Source: Trichoplax adhaerens
Taxonomy: Eukaryota > Placozoa > Uniplacotomia > Trichoplacea > Trichoplacidae
Assembly: GCF_000150275.1 (NCBI RefSeq)
Contig: NW_002060957.1
Span: 186,001 to 250,000 of the forward strand
Length of the DNA: 64,000 nucleotides
Direction: 5' to 3'
Part shown: piece by piece, positions 26,345-37,573 of the stretch
Numbering within the stretch: position 1 is the first letter of the stretch
Layout: each line of letters begins with the position of its first letter
Position numbers and translations under genes: made by a program
The notes under the pieces: model-generated
The model's database searches: none
What the model was told of the DNA's origin: nothing
Seen by the model: only the letters and a program-made list of their open reading frames with translations

Positions 26345-26800
26345 CTTATTAAGCAGCGGTAAGGTTATCATGAGGTATTAGATAGTAAGTTAGCTGGGTA
26401 GTTGTTTATCTACCTTCCATTTAATTATAAGCTTAGCACGGTAGCTATTTCGCGAGAGATGGTATATCAAATATGAGGAAAGCGTCGTATACCTTACTTA
26501 GTTATTCAAAATATCGTCAATTAACAGTAGTAAAGGTTATTAACAATTATAATTAATTCTAACACAACCTTCTAGACACGTTTGAAATGCAGCTATGGGT
26601 ATGATAAGGTATTGGATACAGAGTTAAGTCTCTAATATCGCTGTCTGTCTACCTTCTATTTAAGCTGTAACATAGGATAGTTATTATACGATAGACGCTA
26701 TACTGAATATACAAGAAACTGCTATAAATCTGCTTAGTTATTCAAAATACCTTCCATTAACTACTGTAGAAATTATTGATAATCTTTACGACAATTTATT
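26345..26800. repeat. Two diverged copies of a ~235-bp repeat
   Basis: Copies start near 26354 and 26588. Shared landmarks are CTTAGTTATTCAAAATA, the CTACCTTC.ATTTAA block and a final TTATT(A/G)A(C/T)AAT. If the upstream RhoGEF exon is used, this lies in an intron. Confidence 0.6.
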
Positions 26801-27073
26801 CTTCGATCATATTGGATCAACGTGGGAAACTAACGGGACTCCGACAATCGTCAAACTATCACTTAGCAAATTTCTACCTTATCGGTCGCAAATATTTCTA
26901 AATACAAAGCAGGCGACCAATAAATTTTGTACTAGTGTATGATTAATATTTTCTTTTGCTAGTTACACAAGTACAATCAACCATAATATAAGGCAGAATT
27001 CTTTAGTTAATACAAATCAGTATTTTAAAACATTATCGATTGGGTATACTACAAATCTTTAGATTAACTTTAC

Positions 27074-27174
27074 TTCTTGCGATTCTTTCTTTAGTTTATC
27101 ACGAGCTGTAACAGATTGAGATGTTCTTGTAGTTAAGTCAGATTCATAACCAGAAGAACTATTGCTAAGCCAAG
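27074..27174 (-). CDS. Probable upstream exon of the RhoGEF gene
   Basis: A 101-base open exon between a TTTAG acceptor and a GTAAAG donor, encoding WLSNSSSGYESDLTTRTSQS and a basic tail. It ends in phase 0, which matches the phase-0 acceptor at 26137 in front of the DH-coding exon. Ser-rich SSGYESD-type linkers are common in Dbl proteins, but I cannot name the subfamily. A 21-base exon about 200 bases further up would also fit the phase. Joining is inferred from phase and position. Confidence 0.5.
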
Positions 27175-27439
27175 CTAAAGAAGAAACATTTCATGTCGTT
27201 AGATCCATTACCCTAAATAACTAATGATTTATTTCCTTCATCAATAGTTTACTGTTAAGTCTCATCTTCGATCTATTACTGAAGCTATAGTCCTGCAATT
27301 ATTTTTTTCATTATTGCTCATTTTTGGCTATAAACATACAATTTCTAGTCGCTAATCGAAGGTTATAGGAATAAATGCTCCTGTTATAAGGAAAAACTTA
27401 CAAAAAACTTGCTTTCTCATAGCTAGAACTGAACCTTAT

Positions 27440-28010
27440 CTTCCTAATGGCTAACCAAGAAGGCAAGGATGCCAAATAAAAGTTGAGCCTTCAAAGTTAT
27501 TTTACAATCACTAGAGCAACCAATGGCTTCAATTGAAGTTAAAATATTTTCCACGAAAGAATTCTCGCTAGCTAGTATTACTGCCAATATGCTTTGTAAT
27601 AATTCATGGAATATGGAATATAAACTTCTTGTCAATTTCTACCTTCTCTTCATATTCAAGAAATGCTTGAGATCTAGTCCAGTTCTCTTTCTCTGTGAAG
27701 AGAGGATTAGTGGTGTAAATAATTTGTTAGTGATTGCTATTTTTGTCTGCTTTCGTGATAAAGATGCAACATCGTTGCTGGCAGAATCATCGATTGACTA
27801 TAAAATAATTAACATCTGGTAAAAGGTTATACTACAATCTTGTTGCGTCTTTCACTTCTGATGCGATCCAAATGATCCTCAAGTATAGCCAACGCCAATC
27901 ATAATAATTCCTAATAAAGATAGTATTCGAGAAGATACATCTTGTGCCCATCTTTGACCATAATAAAACCATATTTGGTTGAAGTAGAGCAGAAACATTG
28001 CAGTAGAAGC
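27440..28010 (-). other. Coding-like segments of unresolved structure upstream of the RhoGEF
   Basis: Several short open stretches have protein-like content next to plausible splice sites: ENWTRSQAFLEYEEK near 27640, LAILEDHLDRIRSERRNK near 27870, and a 57-codon hydrophobic frame at 27444-27635. The first two look like spectrin-type helices, which precede DH domains in MCF2/Trio-like proteins. I could not join them without breaking frame, so they may be exons of the RhoGEF, of another gene, or chance. Confidence 0.3.
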
Positions 28011-28149
28011 TATACAGTAGAATAAAGGAAACCCACTAGTAAAGGTACATAAATGAAGGAAAGTTGGTTTTTGACTTTAATTAAATAGAGATCCGCATAC
28101 CATGTTATTTCATAGAACATGGCATTAAACTCAGTAGCAATCGTGATTG

Positions 28150-28800
28150 GAATGACTAGTCAATACTGCAATGTTGTTAAGTATCTTTTAAGACATTTCC
28201 ACTTCTTTCTAAACTTAAATGACCTGTTCCTCTAGTCTGCTATGAAAAGTTGCACATAGTTATATCGTGAAATGATTGAAACGTCTAGGCAATGCTATAA
28301 TATTTCATTTATGCTTTGAAGATATTTTTATCTTCTGAATTCAACTATTGTCCTTGCTCTTCCAGCTTAATATGAAAAGTTATTGCACACAACTTTATAG
28401 TACTGTAAATTCGTAGGAATAACTAGGCAACGCTGCAATTTTCCCATTCCTGCTTTGAAGACATTTTCTGCCTTCTAAATAGAACTGGCCCTGCTCTCAT
28501 TACTGGATATGAAATATTGGTACTCGTCGTTTTCTTGTCAATGGAATTGCAAAATTGATGAAAAAAGCTTATCATTGCTGAATCTTTTGCTGGACATTTT
28601 TTAAAAAACTTTTACTTCTTATTGAATTCGGCCTATCTGCTCTCCTACTATGATGTGAGAATGTCGTCGTAAAGTAAATTGTAAAATAGATTGACGTAGT
28701 TTGTTAATGATACAATTTTAATGGATATCTTTTTTAAATGTTCATCGATTCAATTGTTTAGGAATATCCTGAAACTTTGATATTTCCAGGTACTTCTAAT
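28150..28800. repeat. Degenerate tandem repeat, about five units of ~130 bp
   Basis: The landmark CTTTGAAGACATTTTCTGCC occurs in varied forms near 28187, 28314, 28453, 28586 and 28722. It is flanked by TAGGCAATGCTA-type and TGCTCTCCTACTATGA-type blocks. No frame is conserved between units. Confidence 0.7.
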
Positions 28801-29317
28801 TAGGATCGTACATACGTTACTTATAACAGTATCTCTATTTTTCAAGTCGTTGATAGAAGCAAACTTACAACAACATTCGTACCATTTTGAACAATCTTAG
28901 GTGTTTATTGCGATCGAAAATAAATTGGAAGTAACGACAGCGATAAATTGGCGGAAACAAGCTCATTTTGACGAGCGATATCATAAACTATATCCTAAAA
29001 TCGCAATATTATTCACTCTCAAGGATAGATGATGTATCGTAAGTTAGTGTGTTGGCTAGTTGAATATTCTGTGTTTAAAGAAAATGCTTTAATATTTGGA
29101 CAGAATAATTAAAAATCAGGGAATTCATTTCTTCGACAACGATGCTACCCTAGCGATACTTAGGTTAAACGAAAACTCTAAGCTATTAACTGATATTCGG
29201 TATTAGAGCTGGTTATTATTCGTCTAGAAGAATGGCAGTCAACCAATCATTACAGTACAGCATATAAATAATTGGTAGTCCATGCGAATCTTTCATTATG
29301 GCCTTGTTAAAGTCTTA
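28801..29317. other. Gap before LPCAT stop codon, no gene seen
   Basis: AT-rich sequence. A minus frame near 28870-28990 ends at a GTAAGT donor but has no recognisable content. The LPCAT 3' UTR should lie here. Confidence 0.4.
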
Positions 29318-32300
29318 TTAAAGTTCATGTTTGATGCAGCAGTAACTCATTATAGTTTTATATCCAATATCATCAAGGAAAAAATTTCTTAATGTGTCTG
29401 TAGTCAAGGATAGAAATGAGCATAATCACTTTGGTTAGTTTAGTTATCGGTAGGTTACAAATGGGTGAAATCGATTGCAATTTAATAGATTGCTTACCCA
29501 CGGTAATTCCATCCCCATGCTGCTCTAAAAGATAGAGTAAGAATGTTCTTATTTGATCAGAGCTGAGATAGGGAAAGAGCTGCAACATAAAGTCCTGGAA
29601 ATCATTTTCGTCTTTTTGACCGATTTGGTCGATCTTGGTGAAAGCTGTGTTCTATCATGGGGAGTATAATTTATCCCGTATTAGTTGGAAGAAATGAAAT
29701 TTTAGGCAAGGGAATTTTGCTACCAATAATGCTGATCTAATAAAATTTCCAAGACTCTATACGTTACCCGTATTGCTTTAGAGAGCGTTTCTTCTAACAT
29801 CGGTGTAGCAGATAGAGTTAACATTGCAATCAAATACTGCCTGAAGTTGACGAATCCATTTCCATCCTAGAAAAGACTCTTATTTTTACTGCATATGCTG
29901 TTGAACTGTAGCAATATTGTAGTTTCGAAAGAGACTACAAGAACTAGATGTAAACATACCCAATCTAGTAACGAAAAGATTGGTAAAAGACATGACATTT
30001 CCAGTTGTAGGTAATGGGCTAATTCTTCAATGTCAATTTTTCCATCTCTATTTAGGTCGATACTCGCAAATTTTTGTAGATGGCACTTTGCGTCACTAAA
30101 TGACAGTCTTGATAGAAATAATACTAAGAATAAGAACATGCAAGATGCTCAATTTAGGTAGAAAAGTTAGCATATCTATATGAGAGCTAAAAACCAGCAC
30201 GACCACTACCCAAGTTCTCGATTTAATTTTGAGAATTCAATTAAACCACTTTCCCTTGGCAAATGATAGGCAGTGGCGTTGATGCAAAGGCAAGCATCCT
30301 CATAAGCACAGTCAGTAACAGGAATGGATAAATTTCTACCAGCAAAATGCAAAAATTGAATTAAACTCAATTAGATCATTGATTTATGGTAAAATGTTAG
30401 GCAATAGTGCTTATGCAAAGGCAATCATCGTCATAAACAATCAGTAACACGAATGGATAAAATTTTACTGGTAAAATACAGAAATTGAATTAATAGCTTA
30501 ACTGTGTTTAAAGCTTACTCAGACATAACGTCTCTGACATTATTAGTATACAAGCGGGAACACATCCTTTCCTAAAATGTTGGAGATATTTATACTCGAA
30601 TAAGGATCAATCTCAGAAATTACATATTATTATGACTATAGATTATCTTGACAAGGTAAATAAACTGAACAGTTATCATGGAAGTTATTGTCATGAAAAT
30701 ATGAGAGATTCAGCGAAGAAAACAGTCTTCAATTACCTCTTCGTTTGGATAATATACCGGTAAGAACTAAAAATAACCATATGCAACAGTAAAAATCATT
30801 ACCAATAATGCACGATATACTCGCAATTAAAACTATAAGCACCTCTATAACAGCTTCATGGTTTAGCAGACAAATTGTGTACAGCAATAATCGAAATCTG
30901 AGGTAATTTTAAAGATAATAATGAAAGAAATTTAATAATCCTATCAGCATTTGTAGAAATGAAGTCGTGTTATGAAATTGCTACGTAATTGCAAAATGAT
31001 TCAATTTACGTAGTAGACTCACCGAGAATATCCGCCAAAAACGTAGGTATAGGTGTCCTATCAGTAAGAATAATTATTCAATTAGCATTACAAAGTAATA
31101 TTCAATGATTTTCCTGAATAGTTCTTCGCCCTTTTCGTATACATTATATGGCACTGTGCTTTTAGCGCATAAGTAGACTTACTAATTCGTTAAGATATCG
31201 GATAGTAACTGGTTGCACTGGAACACCAGGAACAAATGCTCCTACAAGCCGCATTTTAATCGAGAAAGGATTTGCAGTTGATGAGATTTGAAAATTGTAA
31301 TACATCTGATGTAATGTCAATGCAGTGGCATTTTAAAGTATTCAGTCATTCACTGCAATGGCTAATTAGTTAAACTTTTAATTTTATACAACTCTAAAAT
31401 AGCAGAATAACCTGACTTTAAGGTCAACAGACAAGTTCTATTTCCATGTGTACCTATAAATGAAAGGCTTCGATATGAGTAGCAGTTATTGCTAAAATCA
31501 AGCTCTCAAATTATGTTAATGTCCTTATATAAAGTAATGTTATTAATTTAGAGAACTCGAGATTAGAGATTTTAGACACTTCTAAATCACCTTCGGGAAA
31601 GATTAATAATTGCGGCCATTTTATTGCACTTTTATTCGGATTACCCACTATTTTATTGATGCTTTCTTTTTCAGTACTCGAACTAGATCTTGAAACATAA
31701 ATTCCTTGATTGATAGATGAAATAGCTAGATTGGAAAATTTAGACATCATCAAGAATGCTATTATTGCATCATTTATCATTCAAGTAGGCCTTAGAAAAG
31801 CTCATTACTATTCATGATGAAATCGGAATCGATGTATTACTAATTCATTAGTAATTACTATTTATAATGTGTCAAGAATATTGCTATTGATCACTTGTAA
31901 GTATTTATTAATCTCGGTATAGTATACTGAATTAACATGGTGCATTTCTATTTTCTGCAGTAAACTTACAACGTAGAATGGGATTATTAAGAAACTCTTG
32001 CTTTCCGATAGAAGCGAAAAATCGGCAATATTGTATTAGTAGAACATCATAGAATGAGGAATGAGGTGCGGCCACGATAATACTTGCTTCCTCCGGGCTT
32101 GCTAGTTTTCCGATAATAGTTACTTTATGAAAACCAAGTGCAAAAATAATGATGGAGGAACCATGTCGATACCGTTCGCGTAAATATCTAAGGCCACAGA
32201 CGGAGAGAAACATAGTTTAAAATAGAATTAGAAATTGTTCTATACTAAAGCTGCATGAAAGTCATTTCTAATTCTATTAGTATATATGTATGAATGGCAT

Positions 32301-33591
32301 AACAGCTAATACGTCTTATAGCCAAGATATAGTAGAAAAGTTTTCAACTAACCTATCAAATATAGATTGTTTCTTAATGTTAGTAAATACAAGATTAGGC
32401 ATGAAAAGATGGCACTAATATATCAACAGTAGTTACTAATAGCCATTCTAATCAAGAAACCGTGAAAATACTATTAAACTAACCTTGAAAATACGAATTA
32501 TAATATTTTTATTGGTAATAAATATGAAATTAGATGCGAAAAAGTGAGTTAACGTATCAATAACATAGTAACTGGTGTCTCTTCTATTCGAGATACAGTA
32601 GAATAATTTAAATTAACCTTTAAAACATAAGTTCTATTTTTTGCTTGTAGTAAATATAACTAATGACGTTACAGCTGGTGGCTCTTTTAATTAAATACCA
32701 TAGAATACCTTTGAATTAACTTTAAAAGTATATGGTATGAGAAGATAGCTCTAATACTTCAATAATTAATAAAGTGATTGATAGCTTTTCTGTTCAAGAT
32801 ACAGTAGAAAAGCATCGAATAAAACTTTAAAGCTGAAAATTAATTTTGATCATGTAGGAGTATATATAAAATACGGTGTGAAAAGATAAATTTCATGAGC
32901 AATGGATGTGTGAGAAATGAGAATTTTAAGGCATTCATATGAATTAATCTTTAATGGTGTAGGAGGAATATACATATATTGCGATATGAGAAGATAAATT
33001 TTAATGACCAATGCATGTGTAAGAAATGAGAATTTTGATATATTCACATGATGTTAGAATTGATTTACCTTCGCCAACCTTGTAGAGGCTGAGTAAGTTG
33101 TTTTGGTGTCATTGATTTCCTTATTAAATAGCTTGTTAGTCCGGCACAAGTTATCGTGATAATTATAATTATTATGCGTATGGGAGCAATGAATATCGCA
33201 ACCAGCAGCATCTAAATAGATACGTAAAGACAAGATCACATGAAGATTGCTTTTGAAATTGCATAGAAAAACTTTTCCCTTTATACTATTTTAAAATTCA
33301 AACACTAAAGAATAAGCGAATCTAAAAAACTTTCATTTCCTTAGGTAAGATAGTTATCTAAATTTAATCATGACCACAACTCTTGCAATTGTATAAAATC
33401 TGTTTTCTTTCTAATATATTTTGTGTACTATCTCTTAGCGTCGATACAAAGCTAGCGGTAAGTTTCGTATACGAATAAGAATGGATTTTAACCTCAATTT
33501 TCTTCTTCATAGTTAAATTTATTCCAGGATGAATAAAGGGATTGCTAACGAGTGTCGGAACTAGACGATGTCTTTTGGATATAGTAACCAT
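29318..33591 (-). CDS. Lysophosphatidylcholine acyltransferase with EF-hands (LPCAT1/2 type)
   Basis: These ER and lipid-droplet enzymes re-acylate lysophosphatidylcholine, and LPCAT2-type members also make PAF. Fifteen exons with closed phases give 491 residues: 33493-33591, 33069-33211, 31970-32187, 31591-31725, 31412-31453, 31183-31241, 31023-31057, 30843-30897, 30737-30766, 30519-30571, 30210-30335, 29960-30107, 29768-29866, 29498-29651 and 29318-29397. The N-terminus VSNPFIHP is typical. One hydrophobic segment (APIRIIIIIITIT) is clear. Catalytic HX4D is APHSSFYD, near residues 123-128. The second acyltransferase motif is FPEGTHGNRTC, and PGVPVQPV follows. The C-terminal half has one canonical EF-hand (DLNRDGKIDIEE) and weaker ones. 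The protein ends in KHEL instead of the di-lysine tail of human LPCAT1. LPCAT1 versus LPCAT2 cannot be separated because it may predate their split. Confidence 0.95.
30236..30491. repeat. Tandem duplication carrying LPCAT exon 11 and a dead copy
   Basis: Bases 30236-30362 (most of exon 11 and its acceptor) and 30363-30491 are two copies of one ~128-bp unit, sharing for example ATGCAAAGGCAA and CAGTAACA.GAATGGATAAA. In the second copy the acceptor TAG has become TAA, and the frame is shifted into a stop. It is a pseudo-exon inside the intron between exons 10 and 11. Confidence 0.85.
32230..33050. repeat. Degenerate repeats filling LPCAT intron 2
   Basis: About five diverged units of 115-150 bp share CAAGATACAGTAGAA, ATGAAAAGAT and AATTAACCTTTAAAA blocks. 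Nearer exon 2 there is a cleaner pair (about 32858-32945 and 32955-33045) sharing GATAAATTT.ATGA.CAATG and GTAAGAAATGAGAATTTT-like text. No coding potential. Confidence 0.65.
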
Positions 33592-33927
33592 TGAGTACCT
33601 TGCTAGTTATCATGTAGGCTATAGGATTGGATGTTAGATGTATTTCGTCGATGGAATATTATATACAATAAATGCAATAGGTATGGCTCAATCAATGATG
33701 TTTATCATGTCATTTTTTCGCGAATGTTGATCAACCTTTCGCTACATTATCGGTATATTTACATATCAATACACGTATTTTGTAAATGCATTTTTCATGA
33801 TAATGTTTACATTCGGGTTTGGTGCATTGCTTTCATACATTTTGAGTGAAGGCTGCTACAATGCCAAGCTTTGCTAAGGGAGGAGGATTAAGATTGATAT
33901 TCTTATATAATGCTATATTTACTTAGC

Positions 33928-33928
<1 letters not shown>

Positions 33929-33959
<31 letters not shown>
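33929..33959. repeat. (TA)n(GA)n microsatellite
   Basis: A run of TA repeats passes directly into about eleven GA repeats. Confidence 0.95.
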
Positions 33960-34073
33960 GATGCGCGTATTCCTAACGTATAACCTTTAATTCAACATTG
34001 CTATTCTTTTCATATCGAGCCCGCTATTTCAGGGACATTTGTACATATGTAAGCACCGTTCATAATTCACTAT

Positions 34074-34425
34074 TCGTCACTGCTAGGGTCAGCCAAGCCC
34101 CGAAAGGATAAATTTCGATCAGATCCTTAAATTTCAGCAACTTTGCGAAATGTTATTTGACAAGATTGTGGGCCACCTTCCGTTAATCATTACTGCTAGT
34201 GTCAGGCAAGCCCCCGAAAGGATAAATTTCGATCAAATCCTTAAATTTTAATAACTTTGCAAAATGCCATTTGACAAGATTGTGGCCCATCATCCCTTAA
34301 TGAATCAATATTCGTTACTGCTGGGGTCAGGCAAGCTCCGAAAGGATAAATTTCGATCAAATCCTTAAATTTCAGCAACTTTGCAAATTGCCATTTTGAC
34401 AAGGTTGTGGCCCACCATCATGCCC
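34074..34425. repeat. Three tandem copies of a ~117-bp element
   Basis: Copies start near 34074, 34190 and 34312. Each has GTCAGGCAAGC, CGAAAGGATAAATTTCGATC, AAATCCTTAAATTT and GACAAGATTGTGG. The core contains the inverted pair AAGGAT / ATCCTT. The copies are far more alike than other repeats in the window, so the duplication is recent or constrained. It sits about 350 bases upstream of the glutaredoxin ATG. Confidence 0.85.
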
Positions 34426-34773
34426 TGCCCTCCCCCGTGCAGTGTGTCAATCTAGCAATCGTATGTAGAATTAAGCGCGCATGAGTATTGACATTGCTAT
34501 CCTACTACACTCTTGTCTCCAGGCTGCAAAGATAGTCGAGATCAGCATTAAAATAGGAAAGAGAGCAACTGGAAGAAGAGCTGAGTTGCCTAGTTTGGTG
34601 CATCAATGTGATTAGAGCTTGTTCTAAGTGATAAGTTGTCAAACAGTGGGGTAAAAATCACTTGATGAACGTAGTAGTCGTTGTTGAATGCTAGTCATTT
34701 AGCACAGCAATTTGGAAGTCAGCTGCACTTACTGTACTAGAGGGCAAGATCATCGTCAAGTTTTTAGGCTCCA

Positions 34774-36049
34774 ATGGCATTATCAAGATCCATCCTTAGT
34801 CTTGCTCGTCGAGTCACCGTGAATCGCCTAGTTTTCAGTATTCATCCTATTCAAAAATTCTCGTCTTTACCCAAAATTACACTCTTTACTAAAGTAAGTC
34901 TAGTAGACATGTTTCGTCTTTCCTTAATGATGGATGGATCACTTTTAATGTAGAATGTAGAGTAGTGATTCATTACTTGGATTTATTGTTTCGTTCATAA
35001 TTCTAATCAATAAAAAGGTATTAAACACTCATAGTCGGCAATAAATTTGATTTTACTATACTTCACGTCGATATTATTAATTGAAGCGTTGGGTAGCTGT
35101 ATCAATTTTTGCCTGTGCAATGATGAACATCTTTCCTACTTTAACCGTTGTACAGTATAGACAAGTTCCATGTGGCATGCACAAGATATTAAATTCATTT
35201 CATTATCTACTGTTATGTACGTATATCGGTACATCAACTATCAAATAGAAGGATTGCCCACTATGTGAAGAAGCAAAAGAAGTTATTTTGCAATATCGCA
35301 ATAAGGTATTCATTCTATTTTTAGAATGCACAGTAGAGATAGCTATACTACCTTATTAGAACGGAATTGTAAACATAGATATCACAACAGGCTGCTATTA
35401 CATATCGAACGTTAACCGCATAGCGCGTATACAATATTATGCGTAATACAGTATACATATACACATGTATTAAGTTAATAATTTACAGTAAGAAGAAAAT
35501 GATATAAAAATAATGTAGCATAACTAACTCTTTGGTGTTTGGAAGAGAAGAATATTGGTATGATAGAATGGCTGATAGTGAGGTAGTGTTCGAGTGCATG
35601 CCAGTACTGGATGCCAAATGGAAAGGAATGTTTTGGTACTGGATCCAAGCTTATTAAATTAAGTTATCAATTTAATTATCAGCAGGTCGTATGCACTGAT
35701 ATTTTGCTACTACTCATGCAAGTTCTTCATACTCTACTTGAAATTAATTTTTACGGTATTAGTAGCTTGTAGTCAGATATGGATTATTTACAGTTTGACT
35801 ATTGATATGCAAGTTCTTCATACAGAACTTGTTATTTGCTTTTACAGTATCAGTCACTTATACTCAGATATGAATTATTTACAGATTGACTACGAGGAGG
35901 TCGACATCTTATGTCCAGGAAACAAGGAATGGTTTGATTTATACCAGTTTGAAATTCCAGTATTACACATCAATGGTAAATTTGTAGCCAATGGTCATGT
36001 GGACGAATATATCATGAATAAGGAGCTTGGGTTGATTCAGAATGAATGA
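34774..36049 (+). CDS. Short glutaredoxin-like protein (DUF836, C5orf63 family)
   Basis: Three exons (34774-34893, 35249-35305, 35885-36049) give 113 residues in phase. The N-terminus (ALSRSILSLARRVTVNRL) is basic and lacks acidic residues, which suggests mitochondrial import. The thioredoxin-like fold begins with LPKITLFTKDCPLCEEAKEV. CPLC is the redox pair, as in human C5orf63 and yeast YDR286C. EVDI, FEIPVLHINGKF and the cis-Pro in IPV follow. The family is thought to act in thiol-disulfide exchange, with no proven substrate. An extra copy of the exon-3 acceptor lies 91 bases upstream in intron 2. It faces LPCAT head to head. Confidence 0.87.
35716..35892. repeat. 91-bp duplication including the exon-3 splice acceptor
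   Basis: Copies start at 35716 and 35807 with ATGCAAGTTCTTCATAC and end in GATATGGATTATTTACAG or GATATGAATTATTTACAG plus TTTGACTA or ATTGACTA. The downstream acceptor (35884) keeps the reading frame. Use of the upstream one (35793) would give a stop two codons after the FDY start. Confidence 0.85.
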
Positions 36050-37573
36050 AAAATTGTGACATTATAGGATAAAGTTTCATCGTTGGCACAGTCGTTCAAT
36101 TCATTTATTATACTGTACTCGTATTCGGCCCTACCTTGCAGAGACTGTTTGTGATTTGTTTGTCATTTAATATGGGATGGATTCTTTGAAAATTTATATC
36201 CTATCTAAAATGCTGCATTTCGTTCTAGTTGCAGATTTAAAAGCAATTTATAGACTACTTAGTATAATATCTGTATATAAATTAATTTACAATTTTATTT
36301 TCAATACTATTTCATTGCTTTCAACTCTTTATTGTGCTTGGAGTGATAATTAATTAATCAATTCACTTAAAACGCAAAATGCATGTTGATCATACTTCTG
36401 GTACAAATGAACTTTTCAGTAATCTGTGAAATTAAATAGAAAAGATGTAGAGTAAAACATATGAACATCATCTGCTCGATATTTAGCTTGCGTTACCTGT
36501 TCAAGTTTTGATTCAACAACCTGAAATATTCAGATCCTTAGTGACTTAGGGTGTGTTGTAGTAGGATGAAAATTTGAGAGCTCATGCGTTAAGAGCTGTA
36601 CAATATTACATTTGCTGCATTTTTAGCTAATTACACCCAGATGCCATGTAATGATCAATGGGAACCTGATGCTTTAACCTTATCTTGATCGTAAAAATTG
36701 ATTCATTGATAAGGCTTTAATACATATGATTATATAATTTATTTGCAAAGTATAGATAATATTCATAGCATGAATTTTCATAAACATTACAAGTTGTTGA
36801 CCAACAATAGGAGAAAACTTCGTTTTGAAGCAAAGGAAAATTTAGCTATAGTCATAATTTCATTGCTCAAACTAGCTGGTAGTTGAAATTTGTAGCTTCA
36901 TCATTGGCAATAATTTTAGTTCAAGTATTTATCATAGAATTAGCAAGTCTATCACAGCAGTATAAAATGCTGATCAAAAAAAATTTACCTCATAATAAAA
37001 TTGTGTATCAATTAATCATTGATACTAAGTAACAGCTACAAAATCATTTACAAAGTCTGTATGTCCCATACTGTAGTAGACACTTCCAATTATCCATAGA
37101 AATCAAGATATTATCGGTATGTCACGATGCGCAAAAATAGCAATACAGAGTATTTAAACATGTAGACGTGCGTTCTTTGCTTTTATACACAAACTAAATT
37201 TTTTTGAATTATCAGCTAGGTTAAGAACTCACGTAAGGAGATAAATTACTCATTTTAGGCGATACTAACTCAACGTCATATTTATAAAAAAAATAACCAT
37301 TTCGTCGACTGGAGAGAGTGACTACACTTGTCTTATGCGTTAGATTAACTAAGTACTACGATGACATAAACTTGACAATTGTAGAAGCACTCTACAAACA
37401 TTTCTACAGCATATTTGCAGAATAGTTAACAACTAAGGTTTAAGTTTCATTTTATAACAATAGGTCGAACTACATTTTATTTATTAACAATTCGGAAAAA
37501 GAAACAATAATTAAGGGGTAATACTTTGTTTCCGCCTTACAGAATTCTTTTTTAAGATTTTCTCTACTGTACT
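36050..37573. other. 1.5 kb gap between two 3' ends, no gene seen
   Basis: AT-rich sequence between the glutaredoxin and PWWP stop codons. It should hold both 3' UTRs. No exon, RNA gene or repeat was recognised. Confidence 0.5.

Larger units (their letters stand above)
33592..34773. other. Divergent 5' region of LPCAT and the glutaredoxin gene
   Basis: It contains a TA/GA microsatellite and a three-copy 115-bp repeat, listed separately. Unlike the other divergent 5' regions, it has no GTAC array. A plus frame at 33631-33849 shows nothing recognisable. Confidence 0.6.

Noticed and set aside
28870-28990. Minus frame with FPPIYRCRYFQF, recalling HEN1-type starts
   Set aside because: No following exon with a methyltransferase motif was found on the minus strand, only tandem repeats.
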